A stretch of 9,573 nt of DNA. Origin: Candidatus Dadabacteria bacterium (GTDB lineage: Bacteria; Desulfobacterota_D; UBA1144; Nemesobacterales; UBA2774). Under the pieces are notes generated by a model. That model saw nothing but the letters and a program-made list of their open reading frames with translations. It made no database searches and was not told the origin of the DNA. This document shows positions 1-5,410 of the stretch, piece by piece; position 1 is the first letter of the stretch, and every line of letters begins with the position of its first letter. A program made the translations under genes and the position numbers. The stretch lies in the NCBI GenBank assembly GCA_030632765.1, contig DAOVUC010000046.1, forward strand, positions 1 to 9,573, written 5' to 3'.

Positions 1-9
1 ATCACTCAT
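1..9 (-). CDS. Start of an unidentified gene downstream of pdc (partial)
   Basis: Only the first three codons (Met-Ser-Asp) are inside the window, so the product cannot be named. The call rests on a near-perfect Shine-Dalgarno AGGAGG (reverse complement of bases 15-20) placed 5 bases before an ATG at 9-7 on the minus strand. The start lies 38 bases after the pdc stop codon, on the same strand and without a visible terminator between, so it is probably the next gene of a pdc operon. In such a place an alcohol or aldehyde dehydrogenase would make sense, but nothing visible shows that. Confidence 0.5.
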
Positions 10-47
10 TTACGCCTCCTAATCCAACATGATAAGATAAGTATATT

Positions 48-1745
48 CTAAAGAACCTTTGGCGCCCGTCCGTTGTTCGCCGAAACCCGTGAGCCCCACT
101 CAAGTAGCTCTTTACTGCAGTCATCTCGGTCTAAAATCACCTCAATTAAACTAGGTCCGCCTTTATGAGAGAGGGCCTTTTTAATCGCGCTTTGAAGCTC
201 CCCTTCGGTGGTAACTTTGGTTGACCAGCCGTTTCCCTCTCCGGCGTTAAACACATCCACAATTCCCGCGTAGTCCCAGTTCTTGATATTGTTATAAGGT
301 CCGTCGTGTATCTCGACCTCAATCGTGTACCCACCGTTATTTAACACAAAAATTATCGGATTAAGCTTATACCTAATCATGGTAGAAACCTCTTGCGCTG
401 TAAGCTGAAATGAGCCGTCGCCGACAAATGTGATCACACGGTGGTGAGGATTGCATCCAAGAGAGTAGCCGAGAGTTGTACCCACAGACCAGCCAATTGA
501 TCCGTACTGCATCTGAATCTCAAAACTAGCGCCTTCCGGAAGTTTAAGCTTCATCCCGTTAAACCATGAGTCCCCGGTCTCGGCTATCACAGTCGTTTCA
601 GCATCCAGTATATCCTGCACCTGTGCGAATAATCTGCGAGTGGTTATTATTTCGTCCTTTTTAACCGGAGGCTCGGGGGCAAACTCCTGTTTGATACGGT
701 TATAGGCATGAAGAGAAGCGTTGTTGGGTTTAACCTTATTTGCTAGCACTTCAAGAAAATCCTTAAGCATAACGTGATTGTATGTAATACCGGGGAGCCT
801 TACAAAATCAGGGCCTGCGTTGATCGTTTTATCCGGGTTGATTAGAGAAGTGAAGCCGCATGTGGTGTAGTCTGTAAACCTTGCACCTGCGAAGAGGTAT
901 ACATTGGCGGACTCCACAATCTCAGCCGTGCCCGGACTCGATACAGGGCCCCAGTATGTGCCTATGTAATTTGGGTGCGCTTCAGAGACAAGACCCTTTG
1001 CCCCGGGCATCGAGGCAAAAGCAAAATCAGAAGAGTTAACCAAATCTCTAAAGGCGTCAATAGCGCTTGCCGATCTTAATTTGGTACCTGCTACTAAAAC
1101 AGGCTTTGCCGATTTGCCTAGTAATTCGACTGTCGCCTCCACAGCTTGCTTTAAAACACCTTCATCGCTTGGAATACTCCTTGTGAAATTTCTCCTATGT
1201 GGGGGAGAGATAGGAAGTCCTGCAAGATTACACGGCACTTCAATATACACAGGTTTCCTTTTAATGAGACAGCTCGTGATCGCCTCATCAATTTGATACG
1301 GTGCGTCTTCAAGATGTTTTATTATTACGGCGTTGGCAGTGGCGTATTCAAATATATCTCTCTGATAGCCGTATGAGACCCTACCGGTAGTGTGATGCAG
1401 TTTTTGGTTTTCCACCTCTGAATTGGTATTGGGTCCTCCGCTAATAACTACAATAGGAAGGTCCTCAGCGTATGCGCCCACTATTGCGTTAAGTGCGCTC
1501 AACCCACCTACGGAAAAAGTGGTAACCTGAGCTGCTATGCCGTTTGCCCGCGCATAGCCGTCGGCAGCGTACCCAGCATTCAATTCGTTACAGCATCCTA
1601 TCATCTCAAGATCTGTATTTTTAAGTAGCTCATCTAAAAGAATTAAATTGTAATCTCCCGGAACGGCAAAATAGTGACATACTCCAATCTGATACAACCT
1701 CGTAGCAATATATGATCCGATTGTAACCTGATTTTCTTCGATCAT
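48..1745 (-). CDS. pdc: Pyruvate decarboxylase (thiamine diphosphate dependent)
   Basis: Non-oxidative decarboxylation of pyruvate to acetaldehyde and CO2 in the cytoplasm, with ThDP and Mg2+ as cofactors. The 565 residues match the usual length of the Zymomonas/plant/fungal enzymes. All key residues are visible: Asp31 in PGDYN, the ThDP-activating Glu54 in [16 protein letters not shown], the His117-His118 pair in LHHTTG, the ThDP motif from GDG (442-444) to NN (469-470), and Glu476 in [20 protein letters not shown]. These correspond to Zymomonas Asp27, Glu50, His113/His114 and Glu473. The IHDGPYNN segment argues for true pyruvate decarboxylase rather than indolepyruvate or phenylpyruvate decarboxylase, though substrate is inferred. 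The start ATG at 1745 has GAGG 11 bases upstream. It is the first gene of a likely minus-strand operon and is divergent from the flavoprotein gene at 2034. The enzyme is uncommon in bacteria. Confidence 0.93.
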   Translation of the reverse strand: MIEENQVTIGSYIATRLYQIGVCHYFAVPGDYNLILLDELLKNTDLEMIGCCNELNAGYAADGYARANGIAAQVTTFSVGGLSALNAIVGAYAEDLPIVVISGGPNTNSEVENQKLHHTTGRVSYGYQRDIFEYATANAVIIKHLEDAPYQIDEAITSCLIKRKPVYIEVPCNLAGLPISPPHRRNFTRSIPSDEGVLKQAVEATVELLGKSAKPVLVAGTKLRSASAIDAFRDLVNSSDFAFASMPGAKGLVSEAHPNYIGTYWGPVSSPGTAEIVESANVYLFAGARFTDYTTCGFTSLINPDKTINAGPDFVRLPGITYNHVMLKDFLEVLANKVKPNNASLHAYNRIKQEFAPEPPVKKDEIITTRRLFAQVQDILDAETTVIAETGDSWFNGMKLKLPEGASFEIQMQYGSIGWSVGTTLGYSLGCNPHHRVITFVGDGSFQLTAQEVSTMIRYKLNPIIFVLNNGGYTIEVEIHDGPYNNIKNWDYAGIVDVFNAGEGNGWSTKVTTEGELQSAIKKALSHKGGPSLIEVILDRDDCSKELLEWGSRVSANNGRAPKVL

Positions 1746-1839
1746 TTCTTTTTCATCCTCACTGTATTATGATTTTATATAAATAATTATAAGGGATGGT
1801 TTTGTACTTCTATAATCCCATAAAATATAATAGACTGAA

Positions 1840-1868
1840 ATTATAAAAATTGGTACTATGATTTACAA
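1840..1868 (-). promoter_or_regulatory. Sigma70-type promoter for pdc
   Basis: On the minus strand, TTGTAA (bases 1868-1863) and a perfect TATAAT (1845-1840) are separated by 17 bases. Transcription would begin near 1833, giving an AT-rich leader of about 88 bases before pdc. It ends 3 bases from a REP-like palindrome. Prediction from sequence only. Confidence 0.5.
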
Positions 1869-1871
1869 GTT

Positions 1872-1920
1872 GTCATTCTGAACCATGTCCTGAACTCGTT
1901 TCAGTATCTATTCAGAATCT
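1872..1920 (+). repeat. REP-like palindrome with a second REP copy nested in its loop
   Basis: The outer copy has the GTC head and stem ATTCTGAA (1875-1882) paired with TTCAGAAT (1911-1918), then CT. Other copies in the window have a 5-base loop; here the loop is 28 bases and contains a degenerate second copy (1887-1909) that begins GTC, has the stem CTGAA/TTCAG around the family's typical CTCGT loop, and ends TATCT. The element lies between the pdc promoter and the -10 box of the divergent flavoprotein gene. Confidence 0.8.
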
Positions 1921-1972
1921 AATCTGTTTAGTAGTTTTTGTAATGTATATGCAAATACTATAGGAGTCTAAA

Positions 1973-1978
1973 TATAAT
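1973..1978 (+). promoter_or_regulatory. Candidate -10 box for the flavoprotein gene
   Basis: A perfect TATAAT lies 55 bases before the ATG at 2034. No good -35 stands 16-18 bases upstream (TGCAAA at 1950-1955), so activation or another sigma factor may be needed, or the match is chance in AT-rich DNA. Transcription would begin close to 1985, exactly where the next REP palindrome starts, so the mRNA would open with that hairpin. Confidence 0.35.
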
Positions 1979-1984
1979 AGGTAT

Positions 1985-2010
1985 AGACCCTGAAATAAAT
2001 TCAGGGTGAC
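1985..2010 (-). repeat. REP-like palindrome, GGG-stem variant, inverted orientation
   Basis: A 26-base unit with stem ACCCTGAA (1988-1995) / TTCAGGGT (2001-2008), loop ATAAA, and the GTC head at its right end (minus-strand orientation). It is identical over all 26 bases to the copy at 5368-5393. It faces the copy at 1872-1920 with 64 bases between. It lies in the 5' leader of the flavoprotein gene, 23 bases before its ATG. Confidence 0.8.
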
Positions 2011-2033
2011 ATATCGAAAAAGGAGAAAATATT

Positions 2034-3413
2034 ATGCCGACAAAATTTGACGCAATAGTAATAGGGAGCGGGCAGTCAGGGCCGGCTTTGGCAGAGAGTT
2101 TGTCAGGGGCCGGGATGAAGGTTGCAGTGATAGAGCGTAACCTGTTCGGTGGCACATGCGTAAATACGGGGTGTATTCCCACTAAGACTTTGGTTGCAAG
2201 CGCCAGAGCCGCTCACGTGGCCAGAACCGCGGCGGATTTCGGCGTAATGATAGACGGCCGCATCGATGTGGACATGAAAAGGGTCAAAGCCAGAAAAGAC
2301 GAAGTCTCTGGAGCGTCGAATCAAGGCGTGGAATCATGGGTAAGAGGAATGGAGAATGTTACTGTCTATCAGGGCCATGCCCGTTTTGAATCACCTAATA
2401 CTCTCAGCGTAAACGGCGAAACACTTGAGGCTGACAAGATATTTATAAACGTAGGCGGCAGAGCATTTGTACCGCCTGAAAGCAATGATGATGGGGTAAA
2501 TTATCTTACTAATTCGACCATGATGGATGTGGATTTCCTTCCAGAGCATTTAATTATAATAGGTGGAAGCTATATCGGGCTTGAATTTGGGCAGATGTAC
2601 AGGCGTTTTGGGAGCAAGGTAACTATCATAGAAAAAGGCCCACGATTAATTGGCCGTGAAGATAAAGATATTTCAGACACGGTAAAAGAAATTTTTGAGA
2701 AAGAGGGCATTAATTTGAGACTCAACGCAAGCTGTATAAACGCGAAAAAACATGAGCAGGGTGTTATGGTTGAGGTTGACTGTACGCATGGCGACACTGA
2801 GATAATAGGATCACATGTCCTCTGGGCTGTAGGGCGTATACCCAACACTGATGATCTCGGGCTCGAAAAAGCAGGGGTTCAAACTAATGAGAGGGGATAT
2901 ATCAACGTCGATGACCAGCTCAGAACTAATGTTGACGGTGTCTGGGCAATCGGGGACTGTAACGGGAAAGGAGCTTTTACGCACACCTCTTATAACGATT
3001 TTGAAATAGTCGCGGCTAATTTGCTTGATAACGATCCGAGACGTGTAAGTGACAGAATACTCTGCTATGGCCTGTTTATAGATCCTCCGCTTGGACGCGT
3101 GGGCATGACTGAGGAGCAGGTCAGAAAATCAGGACGCAAAGCGCTAGTAGGAAAACGCATGATGGCAAGAGTAGGGCGGGCACGTGAAAGAGGGGAAACC
3201 GACGGGTTTATTAAAGTTGTTGTGGACGCCGATACGAAAGAAATACTTGGGGCAGCGATCTTAGGAATTGAAGGGGACGAGGCAATCCACTGCATTATGG
3301 ACGTAATGTACGCCAAAGCTCCTTACACTGTAATCCAAAGAGCAGTCCATATTCACCCCACGGTGTCTGAGCTAATTCCGACCGTGCTCGGCTCATTACA
3401 GCCTTTGGAATAA
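2034..3413 (+). CDS. FAD-dependent pyridine nucleotide-disulfide oxidoreductase (mercuric reductase-like)
   Basis: Cytoplasmic flavoprotein of the class I disulfide reductase group (lipoamide dehydrogenase, glutathione reductase, MerA), 459 residues. Visible from the N-terminus: FAD-binding GSGQSG (11-16) ending in Glu34, the redox-active pair Cys42/Cys47 in CVNTGCIPTK, the second dinucleotide fold IIGGSYIGLEFG with an acidic strand end (IIEKG), the second FAD site AIGDCNGKGAFTHTS, and a C-terminal dimerisation domain with HIHPTVSE (His441 and Glu446 as the likely base dyad). It lacks both the N-terminal metal-binding domain and the C-terminal cysteine pair of real MerA; the tail is GSLQPLE. 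Mercury reduction is therefore unlikely and the substrate is unknown. An AAGGAG Shine-Dalgarno stands about 8 bases before the ATG. It is divergent from pdc; a shared role in redox balance is only a guess. Confidence 0.88.
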   Translation: MPTKFDAIVIGSGQSGPALAESLSGAGMKVAVIERNLFGGTCVNTGCIPTKTLVASARAAHVARTAADFGVMIDGRIDVDMKRVKARKDEVSGASNQGVESWVRGMENVTVYQGHARFESPNTLSVNGETLEADKIFINVGGRAFVPPESNDDGVNYLTNSTMMDVDFLPEHLIIIGGSYIGLEFGQMYRRFGSKVTIIEKGPRLIGREDKDISDTVKEIFEKEGINLRLNASCINAKKHEQGVMVEVDCTHGDTEIIGSHVLWAVGRIPNTDDLGLEKAGVQTNERGYINVDDQLRTNVDGVWAIGDCNGKGAFTHTSYNDFEIVAANLLDNDPRRVSDRILCYGLFIDPPLGRVGMTEEQVRKSGRKALVGKRMMARVGRARERGETDGFIKVVVDADTKEILGAAILGIEGDEAIHCIMDVMYAKAPYTVIQRAVHIHPTVSELIPTVLGSLQPLE

Positions 3414-3471
3414 GTAATAGGGCGAGACTACTAAGGCAATTCTTTAACGTTATGAAATTTCTATTTAATCC

Positions 3472-3503
3472 GTCATTTCCGAATGTTTTAATTGGGAATC
3501 CAG
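3472..3503 (+). repeat. REP-like palindrome, TTCC/GGGAA-stem variant
   Basis: This begins with the GTCAT head of the other copies. The stem is TTCCGAAT (3477-3484) against ATTGGGAA (3491-3498) with one internal G-G mismatch, followed by TCCAG. It seems to be a third, slightly decayed subfamily of the same element. It lies 58 bases after the flavoprotein stop codon. Confidence 0.6.
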
Positions 3504-3532
3504 TTTTTTCCTTTGCTTTTTGCCTTTAATCT

Positions 3533-3558
3533 GTCATTCTGAACTCGATTCAGAATCT
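3533..3558 (+). repeat. REP-like palindrome, standard form; possible terminator
   Basis: A 26-base unit with stem ATTCTGAA (3536-3543) / TTCAGAAT (3549-3556) and loop CTCGA, differing from the copy at 5281 at one loop base. It is followed by a T/C-rich run, so on the plus strand it could also work as a weak intrinsic terminator for the flavoprotein gene. Confidence 0.8.
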
Positions 3559-3638
3559 TATCTTTTCCTTTTGCCTTTGCTTTAGTATTTGCTTTTATCT
3601 TTTAATCCTCCGACATTACAAAAATGGCGTAAATAAAA

Positions 3639-3709
3639 TTGATCATGAGGGCGTTAAAAATCTTATACGGGCTGTGGGCCGAATTATAAGATTTAGCCAG
3701 AATGATCAA
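3639..3709. repeat. 71-base imperfect inverted repeat (two-part hairpin)
   Basis: Outer arms TTGATCAT (3639-3646) and ATGATCAA (3702-3709) pair perfectly. Inner arms AAATCTTATA (3658-3667) and TATAAGATTT (3685-3694) also pair perfectly. They are separated by an unequal internal loop (11 and 7 bases). The 17-base apical loop can form a small CGG/CCG helix. It differs from the REP family and has no T-run after it. It may be a miniature inverted-repeat element or a structured RNA; function unknown. Confidence 0.6.
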
Positions 3710-3731
3710 CTTTTAGCTATCTTTTTGAAAA

Positions 3732-3800
3732 ACACACTAGTGTGTGTGCAGTCGGTGACTTTTGCTTCTTTTGGTCACTCAAAAGAAGTGGACACTGTCC
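3732..3800. repeat. Cluster of three short palindromes
   Basis: In order: ACACACTAGTGTGT (3732-3745, perfect 14-base palindrome); CTTCTTTTG (3765-3773) with CAAAAGAAG (3780-3788) around a 6-base loop; and GGACA-C-TGTCC (3790-3800). They sit in the gene-poor stretch before the methyltransferase. No function can be assigned. Confidence 0.5.
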
Positions 3801-3897
3801 ACTCCCATATTACTTCCATGTAATCAATTTGCTGATAGTAACCCAAATACTCCGTAAAAAATGTATGCCCACGGTGGCTCCCCGTCGGGGGCTCCCC

Positions 3898-3912
3898 ATA
3901 ATGAATCATTAT
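3898..3912. promoter_or_regulatory. 15-base palindrome ahead of the methyltransferase gene (candidate operator)
   Basis: ATAATGAATCATTAT is a perfect 7+1+7 palindrome that ends 25 bases before the methyltransferase ATG. Size and place would fit a dimeric repressor site, but in AT-rich DNA chance is possible. No second copy was seen in the window. Confidence 0.25.
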
Positions 3913-3937
3913 ATGCTCAATCCCATCCTACTAAGGG

Positions 3938-4522
3938 ATGAGTTTAGCCACTATAAAAAACAATTCGCTGCTTAGTGAGCTAGTTTTTAAAGTCTGGCTC
4001 TGGGACGCGAAGTACAAAATTGAGCGCATTCAAGAATACCTATCTCCGAAAGATAGAATTTTAGATATCGGAACAGGGCCTGGCAGCGTTTGTCTATTGA
4101 TGAATGGGGATGGTTATAACGTAACCCCGGTCGATGTTATAGATCAGACATTATCTCCGGAAATAGACCCTGAGATTTACAATGGAAAGAAGCTGCCTTA
4201 CAAGAACTCTTCTTTTGATACCGCACTCATACTCACAGTGCTGCATCATACCTCTAATCCTGAGGGAATTTTATTAGAAGCCAAGAGGGTCGCAAATAAG
4301 ATAATCATAATTGAGGACATATACTCAAATCCCTTTCAGAAATATCTGACCTATTTTGTTGATTCTATAGTGAATATGGAGTTCTCAGACCACCCTCATT
4401 CAAATAAGAGTGACCGTGAATGGAAGGAACTCTTTATAGAGCTCGGGCTTAAGTTAAAGGAAGCTAAGCAGAATCGCTTCCTCCTCTTTTTCAGACAAGC
4501 AACTTATTATCTGGAGAAATAA
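3938..4522 (+). CDS. Class I SAM-dependent methyltransferase, substrate unknown
   Basis: 194-residue protein with a Rossmann-type methyltransferase fold of the Methyltransf_11/UbiE sort. Motif I is LDIGTGPGS (42-50), followed by an acidic strand end in VTPVDVID (Asp66) that would bind the SAM ribose. LPYKNSSFD (86-94) and LTVLHHTSNPEGIL (99-112) are the usual motif II/III region. It is shorter than UbiE and lacks features pointing to a quinone, tRNA or lipid substrate. The reading frame is closed by a TAA two codons before the ATG, and no other start is available before residue 55, so ATG 3938 is the only sensible choice. It has no properly spaced Shine-Dalgarno: AGGG touches the ATG, and CATCC (3924-3928) can pair with GGATG (3936-3940) over the start codon. 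Expression may be weak. Confidence 0.8.
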   Translation: MSLATIKNNSLLSELVFKVWLWDAKYKIERIQEYLSPKDRILDIGTGPGSVCLLMNGDGYNVTPVDVIDQTLSPEIDPEIYNGKKLPYKNSSFDTALILTVLHHTSNPEGILLEAKRVANKIIIIEDIYSNPFQKYLTYFVDSIVNMEFSDHPHSNKSDREWKELFIELGLKLKEAKQNRFLLFFRQATYYLEK

Positions 4523-4562
4523 ATCTACGCATTAGAGACAAGGTCTGTTATATTTATAAATA

Positions 4563-4604
4563 GTCATTATGAACCCCTCCTTTATAAAAGGAGTATTGAG
4601 AGGG
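4563..4604. repeat. Composite repeat: half REP plus CTCCTTT hairpin; possible terminator
   Basis: GTCATTATGAAC (4563-4574) matches the left half of the standard REP with one change (C to A), but the right half is missing. Instead it runs into CTCCTTT (4577-4583) / AAAGGAG (4587-4593), a 7-bp hairpin with a 3-base loop, and then GAGAGGG, which can pair with the C-run outside that hairpin. It lies 40 bases after the methyltransferase stop and could end its transcript, although there is no strong T-run. Confidence 0.45.
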
Positions 4605-4657
4605 ATTTAAGGAACTTATCCAGGATATATTGAGAATCCTGCATAGGAAGTGAAGCT

Positions 4658-5266
4658 ATGGATTTAGAGAAGAGAATAAAAGCACACAGGGATTTGCTTT
4701 CAGGCATATGCTGCCCTGAGCGCAAAGTTAATCCGGTCACTCTTGAGCAGGTACTTCTTCTTGCAATGGAAATCGCACTCGAAGGCAGGGAAGGAAAGAA
4801 AATCGGAACCATGTTTGTGATCTCCGACACCGAAGAAGTGTTGAGAAAATCAAGCCCCTTAATCCTGGACCCGCTATTCGGCCATCCGCCCAGCAAGAAA
4901 CTTGTAAGCGACAAAAACACTCGGGAGACCATTAAAGAGCTTGCCCAGCTGGACGGCGCTTTTGTGGTATCTGACGACGGTTTTTTTATTTCCGCGTGCC
5001 GATATATAAACGCGACATCAGAGGGCATCAAGCTTCCCCTTGGCCTGGGAAGCCGTCATATGGCAGCGGCCTCGATTACAAAAGAAACTAACGCTGTAGC
5101 TGTAGTACTTTCAGAGAGCTCAATGGTAAGGATATTTGATAACGGGGAGATAATTGGAGAAATTATTCCCGAGCTCTGGATGCTGAGACAATATGCGGCT
5201 ACACTCAGTGAATCTGAGGAGACCGAAACCAGAGAAGAGCTATCAATAGTAAATAACGGCGATTAA
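4658..5266 (+). CDS. Stand-alone diadenylate cyclase (DisA_N/DAC domain)
   Basis: Probable synthase of the second messenger c-di-AMP from two ATP. In 202 residues it holds one DAC domain and no transmembrane helix, helix-hairpin-helix or kinase-like domain, so it is neither CdaA (membrane) nor DisA (DNA binding); it resembles the soluble stand-alone types. The two signature motifs are visible: DGA (99-101) in LDGAFVVSDDGFFIS, and LGLGSRHMAAASITKETNAVAVVLSE (128-153 region), where the usual RHR is RHM (133-135). IGTMFVISDTEEV (49-61) and PLFGHP (72-77) also fit the family. The 25 C-terminal residues are acidic and likely disordered. AGGAAG (4645-4650) lies 7 bases before the ATG, which supports this start. 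A YfcE-like phosphoesterase follows on the same strand, 144 bases on, with a REP pair between. Activity with the changed motif is not certain. Confidence 0.82.
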   Translation: MDLEKRIKAHRDLLSGICCPERKVNPVTLEQVLLLAMEIALEGREGKKIGTMFVISDTEEVLRKSSPLILDPLFGHPPSKKLVSDKNTRETIKELAQLDGAFVVSDDGFFISACRYINATSEGIKLPLGLGSRHMAAASITKETNAVAVVLSESSMVRIFDNGEIIGEIIPELWMLRQYAATLSESEETETREELSIVNNGD

Positions 5267-5280
5267 ATAAATTTAAAGTA

Positions 5281-5306
5281 GTCATTCTGAACTCGTTTCA
5301 GAATCT
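5281..5306 (+). repeat. REP-like palindrome, standard form; possible terminator
   Basis: A 26-base unit with stem ATTCTGAA (5284-5291) / TTCAGAAT (5297-5304) and loop CTCGT. It begins 15 bases after the diadenylate cyclase stop and is followed by CTTCTTTTGGTCTTT, so it may end the cyclase transcript. It faces the inverted copy at 5368-5393 with 61 bases between. Confidence 0.8.
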
Positions 5307-5367
5307 TCTTTTGGTCTTTGATTTCTTCCCTATTAGAAAAAGGGCTATTTAGAAAGCATTAAAAACG

Positions 5368-5393
5368 AGACCCTGAAATAAATTCAGGGTGAC
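5368..5393 (-). repeat. REP-like palindrome, GGG-stem variant, inverted orientation
   Basis: Identical over 26 bases to the copy at 1985-2010: stem ACCCTGAA (5371-5378) / TTCAGGGT (5384-5391), loop ATAAA, with the GTC head to the right. It ends 17 bases before the phosphoesterase ATG and would lie in its 5' leader. Confidence 0.8.
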
Positions 5394-5410
5394 AATATTT
5401 CACTAAAACA

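Larger units (their letters stand above)
3414..3937. other. Gene-poor intergenic stretch rich in palindromes
   Basis: I see no convincing gene in these 524 bases. It contains a REP variant (3472-3503), a standard REP (3533-3558), a T/C-rich low-complexity tract made of repeated CCTTTGC/TTTTGCC units (about 3504-3610), a 71-base imperfect inverted repeat (3639-3709), a group of short palindromes (3732-3800), two direct copies of GGCTCCCC (3876-3883, 3890-3897) and a 15-base palindrome (3898-3912) ahead of the methyltransferase gene. It looks like a repeat-accretion site rather than lost coding sequence. Confidence 0.7.

Noticed and set aside
1742..1756. Four-codon upstream frame (Met-Lys-Lys-Lys-stop) overlapping the pdc start on the minus strand
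   Set aside because: Its ATG directly touches the GAGG, leaving no room for ribosome spacing; it looks like a by-product of the pdc ribosome binding site and an A-rich leader.
1872..2010. CRISPR-like array made of the repeated palindromes
   Set aside because: Copies occur in opposite orientations, at irregular distances, scattered over several kilobases and singly; there are no cas genes. REP-like elements fit better.
1985..2010. Riboswitch in the flavoprotein leader
   Set aside because: The hairpin is a dispersed repeat found identically before an unrelated gene, and the leader is too short for a ligand-binding domain.
2034..3413. Calling the flavoprotein MerA (mercuric reductase)
   Set aside because: The C-terminal Cys pair needed for Hg(II) is absent, there is no metal-binding N-terminal domain, and no mer genes are near.
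3742..3975. 77-codon plus-strand open frame before the methyltransferase
   Set aside because: No ribosome binding site, covers several palindromes and direct repeats, overlaps the methyltransferase start, and its translation resembles no protein family.
4582..5031. 149-codon minus-strand open frame opposite the diadenylate cyclase
   Set aside because: The plus strand carries clear DAC motifs and a ribosome binding site; the minus frame is Ser-rich with no family features.
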